From assembly GCA_900540045.1 (NCBI GenBank), contig UQEF01000098.1, positions 1 to 9,709 of the forward strand: a stretch of DNA of 9,709 nt. Direction: 5' to 3'. Shown here one piece after another: positions 1 through 6,690 of the stretch. Both the position numbers and the translations under genes were made by a program. Below the pieces are notes generated by a model. It saw only the letters and a program-made list of their open reading frames with translations, made no database searches and was not told the origin of the DNA. The number at the start of each line of letters is the position of its first letter. The first letter of the stretch is position 1. Origin of the DNA: an uncultured Eubacteriales bacterium (GTDB lineage Bacteria; Bacillota; Clostridia; Christensenellales; Aristaeellaceae).

Positions 1-154
1 TGCGCATGCCGCTGCCCACCATGCTGCTGACCAGAAAGTCAATCACACGGTAACGGCCCGCCACCGGCATGGCGGCGATGGCGCGCAGAAGGGTCAGCTC
101 ACGGAGAAAGCTGTCCTTTTCGCCGGTATAAATCACACCCATTACATTTTTCAT
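1..154 (-). CDS. glgD: GlgD, ADP-glucose pyrophosphorylase regulatory subunit (N-terminal 51 residues, cut by window edge)
   Basis: Translation from the ATG at 152-154 starts MKNVMGVIYTGEKDSF and continues through AGRYRVIDFLVSSMVGSG before the left window edge. The RYRVIDF block is the conserved nucleotidyltransferase core, shared with the GlgC encoded just upstream (KYRIIDF). The glycine-rich GGxGxRL nucleotide loop present in GlgC is absent here and replaced by YTGEKDSFLREL. That is the signature of GlgD, which in Bacillota pairs with GlgC and is regarded as a poorly catalytic or non-catalytic partner that modulates the enzyme. A purine-rich GAGGAAGTGAGG stretch lies upstream of the start. 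The gene follows glgC by 33 bp and is the third gene of the glgB-glgC-glgD operon. Only the N-terminus is seen, so completeness cannot be judged. Confidence 0.9.
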   Translation of the reverse strand, partial: MKNVMGVIYTGEKDSFLRELTLLRAIAAMPVAGRYRVIDFLVSSMVGSGMR

Positions 155-187
155 GGTGCTATCCTCACTTCCTCTGCTCTTGATGGG

Positions 188-1360
188 TCACTCCGCGCGC
201 TGTTCCCCGGCCTTGACCGTGGAACCGGCCGGCAGGTTCACCTGCTGACCTACGACGGCGATGTTGCCCGTTTCTTCGCCCACGGTCGCACCCGCGCCAA
301 TCACGGCGCCCTCGGCGACGATGGCCCGGCGTACCTGCGCGCCACGCTCCACCACTGCGCCCGGCATGAGCACGCTGTCGATCACGCTGGCGCCTTCCTT
401 AACGTTCACGCCCGCAAAGAGCACGCTGTGATCCACATTGCCGTATACTTCGCAGCCCTCGGTAATCAGGCTGTTTTTGACAGTGGCGCCGGCCGCGATG
501 AAATGCGGAGCCATGCCGGGGTTGCGGCCGTAGATGCGCCATTTTTTGTCATACAGGTCGATGGGCATGGGCAGCTGCAGAAGGTCCATATTGGCCTCCC
601 ACAGGCTTTCGATGGTGCCCACGTCCTTCCAGTAACCCTCGAAATCGTAGGCATACATGCGCTGGTTATCCCTGAGCATGTTGGGAATGATGTTTTTTCC
701 AAAGTCGTTGGAGCTGGCGGGGTCGGCCGCATCCTCGGTCAGGTACTTGCGCAGCTTTTCCCAGGTGAAGATATACACGCCCATGCTGGCCTTGTTGCTG
801 CGCGGCTTGGCGGGTTTTTCCTCGAATTCCTCGATTGCGTTGCCTTCGCCCGTGTTCATGATGCCAAAGCGGCTGGCTTCCTCCCAGGGCACTTCGCGCA
901 CGGCGATGGTGCAGTCGGCCTTGTTGTCGATATGGAACTGCAGCATGGCGTTATAATCCATCTTGTAGATATGGTCGCCGCTGAGAATGAGCACATAATC
1001 GGTATTGAACTGCTCAATGAAGGCCAGGTTCTGGTAGATGGCGTTGGCGGTGCCGGAATACCACTCGCCGCTTTTGCCCTTGACATAGGGAGGCAGAACA
1101 TAAACGCCGCCATGGGCCAGGTCCAGGTCCCAGGGCGAGCCGCTGCCGATGTAGGCATTGAGCTTGAGGGGCTGGTACTGGGTCAGCACGCCCACCACGT
1201 CCACACCGCTGTTGGTGCAGTTGCTCAGCGGAAAGTCGATGATCCGGTATTTGCCGCCATAGGGGATGGCGGGCTTGGCCATATTTGCCGTGAGGATGCC
1301 CAGACGGCTGCCCTGGCCGCCGGCGAGCAGCATGGCCACGCATTGCTTTTTGTCCAACAT
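188..1360 (-). CDS. glgC: Glucose-1-phosphate adenylyltransferase (ADP-glucose pyrophosphorylase), GlgC
   Basis: This 390-residue enzyme makes ADP-glucose and pyrophosphate from ATP and glucose-1-phosphate, the committed step of bacterial glycogen synthesis in the cytoplasm. The N-terminal nucleotidyltransferase domain (about 5-270) carries the loop AGGQGSRL (13-20), the [15 protein letters not shown] block (29-43), the [10 protein letters not shown] segment with the metal-binding Asp129, FGIM (165-168) and EEKP (180-183). The C-terminal part (about 284-385) is rich in hexapeptide-like repeats of the left-handed beta-helix that forms the allosteric domain in this family. Length is normal for a Gram-positive GlgC. 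The start is supported by AAGGAG about nine bases upstream. It sits 74 bp after glgB and 33 bp before glgD without a clear terminator in either gap, so it is probably cotranscribed. It most likely works as a GlgC/GlgD hetero-oligomer. Confidence 0.96.
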   Translation of the reverse strand: MLDKKQCVAMLLAGGQGSRLGILTANMAKPAIPYGGKYRIIDFPLSNCTNSGVDVVGVLTQYQPLKLNAYIGSGSPWDLDLAHGGVYVLPPYVKGKSGEWYSGTANAIYQNLAFIEQFNTDYVLILSGDHIYKMDYNAMLQFHIDNKADCTIAVREVPWEEASRFGIMNTGEGNAIEEFEEKPAKPRSNKASMGVYIFTWEKLRKYLTEDAADPASSNDFGKNIIPNMLRDNQRMYAYDFEGYWKDVGTIESLWEANMDLLQLPMPIDLYDKKWRIYGRNPGMAPHFIAAGATVKNSLITEGCEVYGNVDHSVLFAGVNVKEGASVIDSVLMPGAVVERGAQVRRAIVAEGAVIGAGATVGEETGNIAVVGQQVNLPAGSTVKAGEQRAE

Positions 1361-1434
1361 GGAAACGATCCACTCCTTACATTCAAACGTTATCGTTGCG
1401 CGTATATCAGCCTTTCAGGCGAATGAGCGAAGGG
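1361..1434 (-). other. glgB-glgC intergenic spacer, no clear terminator or promoter
   Basis: The 74 bp between the glgB stop and the glgC start hold the glgC ribosome binding site (AAGGAG on the minus strand, about 1372-1377). They also contain a short AACG/CGTT inverted repeat centred near 1390, within a 15-base stretch that partly fits the CcpA cre consensus. I see no hairpin with a T-tract, so transcription from glgB into glgC is the simplest reading. Confidence 0.5.
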
Positions 1435-3435
1435 TCAGGCGCGTTTGTCATTCTTAGCCCCCTTCCTCCGGCGAACGGACGCCGCCAATGTGCCCCACTC
1501 GCGCTTCCCCGCGGGTTTGGGCAGAAGCTTGTCGTAGGTGAAGTATACGCAGCTGAGCGGAGGCACGCAGATCTCCGTCCAGAACGGGAAGCCGTTGAAT
1601 TCGCCGGGCTGAGCGGACAGCTCATAGGCGTTATACTGGTTGCTTCCGCCATATTCCGCCCGGTCGGTGTTGAAAAACTCCCGCAGCGTGCCGCCAAAGG
1701 GCAGGCCGATGCGGTAGATGGGATGGAACACCGGCGTAAAGTTGGTTACGCACAGGATGGCGCGGCCGCTCCTGTCCGTGCGCAGGAAAGCCACCACGCT
1801 GTTGTCCGTATCGTTGGCCGTGATCCACTGGAAGCCGTTCCAGGAATTGTCCACTTCATGGAGGGCGGGCGTTTCGCGGTAGAGGTGGTTGAGGCGCTTT
1901 ACGCAGCTTTGCAGCGGAGCGTGGCGCTCGTAGACCAGCAAAAACCAGTCCAGCTGATCGTCATACTTCCATTCGATGAAGTGCGCAAATTCACCGCCCA
2001 TGAACAAAAGTTTCTTGCCCGGATGCGCCATGGTATAGCCATACAGCGCGCGCAGGCCCGCGAATTTCTTCCACAGGTCGCCGGGGTTCTTGTCCAGCAT
2101 GCTGTGCTTGCCGTGCACCACCTCGTCGTGGGAGAACGGCAGGATGTAGTTTTCGCTGAAGGCATAAAACAGGCTGAAGGTCACCTTGTTGTGGTGGTAC
2201 TTGCGGTAGACGGGGTCGAGCTTGATGTAGGACAGAATGTCGTTCATCCAGCCCATGTTCCATTTGAACCCGAAGCCCAGGCCGCCCAGGTAGGTGGGCG
2301 CCGTCACCATGGGGAAGGCGGTGCTCTCCTCGGCGATCATCATCAGGCCGGGGAAGTCGTGATACACGGTCTGGTTTAAGCGGCGCAGGAAATTGATGCC
2401 GTCCAGATTTTCCCGCCCGCCGAAGCAGTTGGGAATGTACTGCCCAGGCTCCTTGCAGAAGTCATAGTAGATGATGCCGCTCACCGCATCCACGCGAAGG
2501 CCATCGGCATGGAACACATCCAGCCAGAAGCATGCGTTGCTCAAAAGGTAGCTGCACACCTCGCCGCGCGCATAGTCAAAGAGCATGGTACCCCATTGGG
2601 CAATTTCTCCGCGGCGGGGGTCGGGATGGTTGTACAGGTCCGTGCCGTCAAAGCGGAACAGCCCCACTTCATCGCGGGGAAAATGGGCGGGCACCCAGTC
2701 CAGAATCACGCCGATGCCCGCCTGGTGGCACCGGTCGATGAGGGACATCAACTCCAGCGGCGTGCCGTAACGCGCCGTGGCGGAGTAGAAGCCCGTCACC
2801 TGATAACCCCAGCTCATGTCTAGGGGATGTTCCATCACGGGCAGCAGCTCGATATGCGTGTAGCCCATCTCCTGAATGTAGGGGATCACTTCGTCGGCAA
2901 ACTCCCGGTAGCTGTACATGGAACCGTCCGGATGGCGCCGCCAGGAGCCGATATGGACCTCGTAGATGTTGACGGGGCTGATGTAGGGGTTGAAATCATG
3001 CCGGGCGGCCATCCAGTCCTGGTCGCTCCAGTGGTAATTGTCCAGATCGATGAGGCGGCTGGCATTGTTGGGCCGGAGCTGACTGAAAAAGCCGAAGGGG
3101 TCGGCCTTCATCCGCCACAGGTCATCCGCCCCCCACACGGCGTACTTGTAGGTGGGGTAACCGTCCTGCGGTACATTTTTCCAAAGCTCGTCCTCGCTCA
3201 GACGCAATTCCCAGGTGCCGTCGTATTGCTTTTGCATGGGGGTCGCACTTTTGTCCCAGCCGTTAAACGATCCCACCAGCGCCACGTGTTTGGCGTTGGG
3301 AGCCCATACGCAGAAATGCCATTTGCGCTGGTCGCCCTCGTAGCATGGATGTGCGCCGAGCATTTCATAGGCACGGCGGTTCGTGCCCTGATGAAAGGTA
3401 TCGCGGATTTCAGCCGATGGCGCATGATACAGCAT
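1435..3435 (-). CDS. glgB: 1,4-alpha-glucan branching enzyme, GlgB (GH13)
   Basis: The 666-residue protein cuts alpha-1,4-glucan and re-attaches the piece through an alpha-1,6 bond, giving branched glycogen. An N-terminal CBM48/E-set module spans about 20-115 (WAPNAKHVALVGSFNGW near 44-60). The GH13 barrel follows, with YEVHIGSW (158-165), ILDWVPAHFP (244-253), DGLRVDAVSG with the predicted nucleophile Asp316, MIAEEST with the predicted acid/base Glu369, and FSHDEVVHGKHS with the transition-state-stabilising Asp437. The C-terminal all-beta domain runs to about 637. The roughly 30-residue basic tail after that (640-666, many Lys/Arg) exceeds what I expect for the family. The ATG is preceded by a strong AGGAGGAAG ribosome binding site. 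It is the first gene of the glg operon and has its own promoter at 3502-3531. The single N-module makes it the shorter GlgB type common in Gram-positives. Confidence 0.96.
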   Translation of the reverse strand: MLYHAPSAEIRDTFHQGTNRRAYEMLGAHPCYEGDQRKWHFCVWAPNAKHVALVGSFNGWDKSATPMQKQYDGTWELRLSEDELWKNVPQDGYPTYKYAVWGADDLWRMKADPFGFFSQLRPNNASRLIDLDNYHWSDQDWMAARHDFNPYISPVNIYEVHIGSWRRHPDGSMYSYREFADEVIPYIQEMGYTHIELLPVMEHPLDMSWGYQVTGFYSATARYGTPLELMSLIDRCHQAGIGVILDWVPAHFPRDEVGLFRFDGTDLYNHPDPRRGEIAQWGTMLFDYARGEVCSYLLSNACFWLDVFHADGLRVDAVSGIIYYDFCKEPGQYIPNCFGGRENLDGINFLRRLNQTVYHDFPGLMMIAEESTAFPMVTAPTYLGGLGFGFKWNMGWMNDILSYIKLDPVYRKYHHNKVTFSLFYAFSENYILPFSHDEVVHGKHSMLDKNPGDLWKKFAGLRALYGYTMAHPGKKLLFMGGEFAHFIEWKYDDQLDWFLLVYERHAPLQSCVKRLNHLYRETPALHEVDNSWNGFQWITANDTDNSVVAFLRTDRSGRAILCVTNFTPVFHPIYRIGLPFGGTLREFFNTDRAEYGGSNQYNAYELSAQPGEFNGFPFWTEICVPPLSCVYFTYDKLLPKPAGKREWGTLAASVRRRKGAKNDKRA

Positions 3436-3501
3436 CGGAACTTCCTCCTAACGGCAAAGATTTGCGTGTCGAAGCACATTCTCTTTGAATTATCTAGACC
3501 T

Positions 3502-3531
3502 ATTGTATTCGGTGAACGGCCTTTTCGTCAA
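3502..3531 (-). promoter_or_regulatory. Sigma-A-type promoter of the glgBCD operon
   Basis: On the minus strand TTGACG (3526-3531) and TACAAT (3502-3507) are separated by 18 bp. Each hexamer is one base off consensus. Transcription would begin near 3495, giving a leader of about 60 nt that carries the strong glgB ribosome binding site. It is the best promoter match I found in the window, and it lies where the operon needs one. Confidence 0.75.
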
Positions 3532-3810
3532 GTCCATTTTAGAAGATTTTTCAAGAATTTTATCCGTGAAATTGGCAGTTTGACTTTTCAAACGGAAAGG
3601 CCAAAAGGCATTTGAAAAACAGTTTTCCCGCCAGAAAGCCAGGCCGCTTTGACCCTGCAAAATACACAAAAAGAGTAGCGGCCTCACAGCCTGCCTACCC
3701 TCGCATTTTCAGCTGCGCCAGCATACAAAAAGCAAGGCAGCCTATCTTTTGTTTTCAATCCGCCCTCCAGGGAACCGGCTCCCGGAGGCAGCTGTCGGCC
3801 CTTCGGGAGA
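3532..3810. other. Non-coding interval between the ssb terminator and the glgB promoter
   Basis: No credible gene was seen here on either strand; the open frames lack a ribosome binding site and family resemblance. The right half is foldable. CTCCCG (3779-3784) pairs with CGGGAG (3804-3809). CCTCC and GGAGG flank an imperfect stem at about 3764-3789. ACAAAAAGCAAG (3725-3736) can pair with CTATCTTTTGT (ending 3752), which on the minus strand resembles a weak A-tract/stem/T-tract terminator. The left half is A/T-rich and holds the inverted repeats and the glgB promoter. An untranslated leader, a second terminator or a small RNA are all possible; none is shown. Confidence 0.4.
3578..3618. repeat. 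Overlapping inverted repeats upstream of the glgB promoter (possible operator)
   Basis: GTTTGA (3578-3583) and TCAAAC (3588-3593) form a perfect 6-bp inverted repeat around CTTT. Overlapping it, TTTTCAAA (3585-3592) and TTTGAAAA (3611-3618) form a perfect 8-bp inverted repeat with an 18-nt spacer. The group lies roughly 85-125 bp upstream of the predicted glgB transcription start, where an activator or looping repressor could bind. In A/T-rich sequence such repeats also occur by chance, so function is only inferred. Confidence 0.35.
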
Positions 3811-3846
3811 AAAGAAAAGCCGGCTTCCTGTTTCCAGGAGGCCGGT
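3811..3846 (-). terminator. Rho-independent terminator of the deacetylase-ssb operon
   Basis: On the minus strand CCGGCCTCCTG and CAGGAAGCCGG form an 11-position stem (3835-3845 with 3820-3830) with a single C-A mismatch, closed by a GAAA tetraloop (3831-3834). TTTTCTTT follows at 3818-3811. The hairpin begins eight bases past the ssb stop codon. The other strand has no T-tract, so it acts in the ssb direction only. Confidence 0.88.
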
Positions 3847-3852
3847 TGCGCG

Positions 3853-4557
3853 TCAGGGCCTTGCGCCCTGGCAGTCCCGGGCGCCGGTCAGGACTCCGGG
3901 GCTTTGCATCTGTGGCGGAAGGGTATGAAAGTCTCGCCGGGGCTCGTCACGCACGGTGCTCAGGCGGCTGACACTCACTTCGTAGGCGACCTTGTTGAGC
4001 GCGGTGCCGTCGGGCAGCTGCTTTTGATAGGCACGGCTCTGGAAGCGGCCCACCAGCTGCACCCGGTCGCCGATTTTCAGGTTGGCGGCGTAGCGCGCGG
4101 TGCGGCCCCAGGTGATGCAGGGAATGTAATCGCTTTTGCCATAGGAACGGTTCACAGCCAGCATCAGGTCCGCGATCTCACGGCCAAAGGGCGTGGTGCG
4201 GTAGCTTGGGGGCTTGCACAGCGCACCGGTCAACTGCACGCGGTTGGGGTTTTCCTCGTCCTCCTCGCAGTTGAGAATCCGCTGGGCAAACGCGGTGATC
4301 AAAAGCCTGCCGGCACCCTCGATAACCTTGTTGTAGCTGCGCAGCTGTCCTTCCAGGCACAGCATGCTGCCCGCCGTCAGCGGCTCGTCGATCAGCAGCC
4401 GCTCGCTGATGGTGATGGGCAGAAAGTCCTCCGCTCCGCTCAGGCGCGGCACGCGCAGGGTGGTCACATAGAATTGCTCGCCGAACAGCTCGTGCCCGAA
4501 CTGCAGGCTCTGGCAGATCTGACCCCTCAGATGAATGATGTTTCCCGTTTCTTCCAT
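3853..4557 (-). CDS. Tandem OB-fold single-stranded DNA-binding protein (SSB-like)
   Basis: This 234-residue protein probably binds single-stranded DNA. Residues about 105-202 are a recognisable SSB OB-fold: NRVQLTGALCKPP, then LAVNRSYGKSDYIPCITWG and VQLVGRFQSRAYQ. Residues about 7-95 look like a second, diverged OB-fold (NIIHLRGQI, then GSMLCLEGQLRSYNK), joined by the acidic linker EEDEEN (98-103). The C-terminal tail ends RDCQGARP and lacks the acidic DDDIPF-type tip with which canonical SSBs recruit repair and replication partners, so it is more likely an accessory SSB than the main one. I chose the ATG at 4555-4557 because GAGGTGA lies five bases before it; the in-frame GTG at 4564-4566 falls inside that ribosome binding site. 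It follows the deacetylase by 29 bp and ends at a strong terminator. Confidence 0.82.
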   Translation of the reverse strand: MEETGNIIHLRGQICQSLQFGHELFGEQFYVTTLRVPRLSGAEDFLPITISERLLIDEPLTAGSMLCLEGQLRSYNKVIEGAGRLLITAFAQRILNCEEDEENPNRVQLTGALCKPPSYRTTPFGREIADLMLAVNRSYGKSDYIPCITWGRTARYAANLKIGDRVQLVGRFQSRAYQKQLPDGTALNKVAYEVSVSRLSTVRDEPRRDFHTLPPQMQSPGVLTGARDCQGARP

Positions 4558-4562
4558 GTTGC

Positions 4563-4569
4563 TCACCTC
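4563..4569 (-). promoter_or_regulatory. Ribosome binding site that fixes the ssb-like start
   Basis: The minus strand reads GAGGTGA, then GCAAC, then ATG (4555-4557). The alternative GTG start nine bases upstream overlaps this site and has no ribosome binding site of its own, so the shorter protein is preferred. Confidence 0.7.
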
Positions 4570-4586
4570 ATGTCATGCTTTGGTTT

Positions 4587-5459
4587 TTAGGTTTCCTTGG
4601 GATGCTGCTTGCCCTGCACGTCGATGGTATACTCGCCGTCCAGCAGAAGCTCGCTCACCGGGAGAATCGTGTAGCCAAGTCCCTGATAGTGCTTGATTAC
4701 GGTGGGAAGCGCGTTGACGATGTCGTTGCTGTCGTTGTGGAACAGGACGATGTCCCCGTTATCGACGCGATAGGTGCATTGCTTGATGATGTCCTCCGTG
4801 CCGCGGTCCTTCCAGTCCAGACTGTCAATGCTCCACTGCACGCACTCATACCCTTCGGCGCGGGACACCTCGACCACGCGGTTGTTGTAATCGCCGTAGG
4901 GCGGACGGAACAGCGTAGGCCGTACGCCTGTTAGTTTTTCCACTTTGTCGCTCATGATACGCAGCTCGTCTTTGATGGCGGATTCGGAAAGCTGGCTCAT
5001 GTGCGGGTGTGTGTCCGAATGATTGCCGATCTCATGCCCGCGCGCAAAGATTTCCTTCACCATGTCCGGGTATTTATCCACCCAGCCGCCCACCAGGAAG
5101 AAGGTTGTTTTGACGCCGTGCTCATCCAGAATGTCCAGAATGGAAATGGTTTTGTCCGCTCCCCACGAGGCGTCAAAACTGATGGCCAGCACCTTGTCAT
5201 CCCGCTCGACGCTGTAGATGGGCAGCTCGCGCTTCCCCGCCACCACGGCGGTGGCGTTGTCGCCCAGACCCAAAGTGTAGGCGGCACACAGTCCCAGCAG
5301 GCACAGGCACAGGCCGGCCTGTGTGGCGGTCCGGCGCAGCCGGGGACGGCGCAGGGCTTCCTTCAGGCGCACGAGGGGACCGGCCCGCGCCGGTTTGGCA
5401 GCGGGCGGCGCCTGGAGCAGCGCGCCCTTTTCCCGGACCCGTAGAGGCTTATTGCTCAT
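4587..5459 (-). CDS. Membrane-anchored polysaccharide deacetylase (NodB/CE4 fold, PdaB-like)
   Basis: The 290-residue protein should remove N-acetyl groups from a wall or spore-cortex glycan outside the membrane. A basic, proline/alanine-rich cytoplasmic segment (1-46) precedes one hydrophobic helix (about 47-66), and the NodB domain (about 88-272) follows. NodB motifs are visible: motif 1 SFDASWG (94-100), motif 2 HSDTH (147-151), motif 3 RPPYGD (185-190), motif 4 DSLDW (212-216), motif 5 IVLFH (237-241). Asp96, the general base position, is present, but the second Asp of the usual TFDDG metal site is Ala97. As I recall, related changes occur in the sporulation PdaB group, which fits the DASWG sequence. 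The ATG at 5457-5459 has AAAGGAGTG upstream; reading further upstream would run through a terminator. It heads an operon with the SSB-like gene. The substrate is not determinable here. Confidence 0.88.
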   Translation of the reverse strand: MSNKPLRVREKGALLQAPPAAKPARAGPLVRLKEALRRPRLRRTATQAGLCLCLLGLCAAYTLGLGDNATAVVAGKRELPIYSVERDDKVLAISFDASWGADKTISILDILDEHGVKTTFFLVGGWVDKYPDMVKEIFARGHEIGNHSDTHPHMSQLSESAIKDELRIMSDKVEKLTGVRPTLFRPPYGDYNNRVVEVSRAEGYECVQWSIDSLDWKDRGTEDIIKQCTYRVDNGDIVLFHNDSNDIVNALPTVIKHYQGLGYTILPVSELLLDGEYTIDVQGKQHPKET

Positions 5460-5481
5460 GGGGATCACTCCTTTGCACAAG

Positions 5482-5508
5482 TATGTATGTGGCGGGGCAG
5501 AAGGATAT
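5482..5508 (-). promoter_or_regulatory. Possible sporulation-sigma (SigE/SigG-like) promoter before the deacetylase
   Basis: On the minus strand GCATATCC (core ATA at 5506-5508) is followed after 16 bp by CATACATA (5482-5489). This resembles the Bacillus SigE pattern (ATA, 16-18 bp, CATACANT), with one mismatch in the -10 element, and also loosely SigG. The predicted start would leave a leader of only about 16 nt with the ribosome binding site at its 5' end, which is tight. No good sigma-A promoter is seen in the 91 bp after the dehydrogenase terminator. Confidence 0.33.
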
Positions 5509-5550
5509 GCCCGGGTCGCGCTTCTTTGCCAGAGAAGGTCAAAAGAGGAC

Positions 5551-5573
5551 AAAAAAAGCCCCCGCAGCGGGGC
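5551..5573 (-). terminator. Rho-independent terminator of the hydroxyacid dehydrogenase gene
   Basis: On the minus strand GCCCCGCTGCGGGGGC (5573-5558) folds as CCCCG-CTG-CGGGG, or alternatively GCCCC/GGGGC, and is followed by seven T (5557-5551). It lies 20 bases after the stop codon and separates the dehydrogenase from the deacetylase operon. Confidence 0.85.
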
Positions 5574-5592
5574 GGGGGGAGAAGCAACCGTG

Positions 5593-6567
5593 TTATTGCG
5601 CTTTTTCGTGGACCAGCGCTTCGGGGTTGAGCAGGTTCTGCGGGATGCGTCCGGCCAGCCGGTCCAGAATGCGTCTGCTGGCGGCACGGGCCATTTCGTT
5701 GCGGGCATGCAGGGTATTGCTGCCCGCATGGGGGGTCAGAAGCACATTGTCAAGCGCAGCAAAGGCCGGATTGATATCCGGCTCGCTCGCAAACACATCC
5801 AGTGCGGCTCCGGCGATGCGATGAGCGCGCAGCGCTTCTATCAGCGCATCCTCATCGACCACGGGGCCGCGCGCGGTATTGATCAGGTAAGCCGTGGGCT
5901 TCATCAGCGCGATCATTTCCCGCGAAATCATGCCTTCGGTCTGAGGCGTGTGGGGACAGTGAAGGGTGATGAAATCGCTGTTTTTCATCAGGTCCTCCAG
6001 CGATACGCGCGTATCGCCCAGCTTGTCGCGTTCCGGCTTGGGGGTACGGGCGGTATACAGCACGCGCATGCCCATCAAATGGGCAAAATCCGCTACCCTG
6101 CCGCCGATGCGGCCCATGCCCACCACACCCAGCACGGACCCGTCCAGCGAGGTACCCATGCGGCGTCCCATGCCGAATAGCTCGCGCGGGGGGCGGGTAT
6201 GCATCAGCGCGTTGAGCTCAGGCAGGCGGCGGGCCAGCGAGGTGATGAGCGCGATGGCCATTTCGGCCGTGGGCCTGGTAACGCACTCCGGCGTGTTGAC
6301 CACCGGAATCCCATGCGACGTGGCGGCGGCCACGTCGATGGCATCATAGCCCGCGCCATAGCATACGATGAGCTGCAGTTTTTTGGCTGCCGCGATCATC
6401 TCACGATCCAGCGCGGTGCAGGCCAGCACGGCGTCGGCATCCGGAAGAAGCCGGATGAGCTGCTCGCGGGAAAAGGCGGTTCCATGCGGCGGAATCACAA
6501 TTTCATGACCGGCCAGCAGGCTGAAGCCATCCGCGGGGACGCCATAGGTGACGATGATTTTTGCCAT
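5593..6567 (-). CDS. NAD(P)-dependent D-2-hydroxyacid dehydrogenase
   Basis: This 324-residue cytoplasmic oxidoreductase should interconvert a 2-oxoacid and a D-2-hydroxyacid using NAD(P)H. It has the family layout: a split catalytic domain (about 1-100 and 290-324) around a Rossmann domain. The cofactor loop is VGMGRIGG (149-156, GxGxxG). The catalytic triad is complete: Arg233 in NTARGPVVDE, Glu262 in DVFASEP and His280 in TPHAGS. Resemblance is to glyoxylate/hydroxypyruvate reductases and phosphoglycerate dehydrogenases. There is no C-terminal ACT domain, so it is not the long regulated SerA type. The ATG at 6565-6567 follows GGAAGG by seven bases and gives the expected family length; the upstream in-frame extension has no family features. 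It is transcribed alone, between a divergent FAD/Rieske gene and its own terminator. The substrate cannot be named from sequence alone. Confidence 0.92.
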   Translation of the reverse strand: MAKIIVTYGVPADGFSLLAGHEIVIPPHGTAFSREQLIRLLPDADAVLACTALDREMIAAAKKLQLIVCYGAGYDAIDVAAATSHGIPVVNTPECVTRPTAEMAIALITSLARRLPELNALMHTRPPRELFGMGRRMGTSLDGSVLGVVGMGRIGGRVADFAHLMGMRVLYTARTPKPERDKLGDTRVSLEDLMKNSDFITLHCPHTPQTEGMISREMIALMKPTAYLINTARGPVVDEDALIEALRAHRIAGAALDVFASEPDINPAFAALDNVLLTPHAGSNTLHARNEMARAASRRILDRLAGRIPQNLLNPEALVHEKAQ

Positions 6568-6584
6568 AAGAAATCCTTCCTTTT

Positions 6585-6640
6585 CCTTGCGCCCGACGCA
6601 TGACGGACGATGCTGCGCGCCACAGAAGCACCGCGCAAGG
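6585..6640. repeat. 8-bp inverted repeat in the divergent promoter region
   Basis: CCTTGCGC (6585-6592) and GCGCAAGG (6633-6640) are perfect inverted copies separated by 40 bases, inside the 135-bp gap between the divergent dehydrogenase and FAD/Rieske starts. It could be a paired operator or a hairpin in the dehydrogenase leader. I found no convincing -35/-10 pair for either gene in the gap. Confidence 0.35.
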
Positions 6641-6690
6641 GCGAGGCATGCGGCGGCGTGCGCCGGGGAACACTGTATGCCAAACCCAAT

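Noticed and set aside
428..1426. Open frame of 332 codons on the plus strand opposite glgC
   Set aside because: It is an antisense shadow of a well-conserved GlgC, with no ribosome binding site or recognisable domain.
1396..2379. Open frame of 327 codons on the plus strand opposite glgB
   Set aside because: It is an antisense shadow of GlgB, with no family resemblance and no upstream signals.
3612..3971. Open frame of 119 codons on the plus strand over the glgB-ssb gap
   Set aside because: It starts at TTG without a ribosome binding site, runs through the ssb terminator hairpin and into ssb, and resembles no protein I know.
5460..5729. In-frame N-terminal extension of the deacetylase back to 5729
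   Set aside because: It would overlap the end of the dehydrogenase gene and read through a strong terminator. The ATG at 5457-5459 has a good ribosome binding site and a sensible membrane anchor follows.
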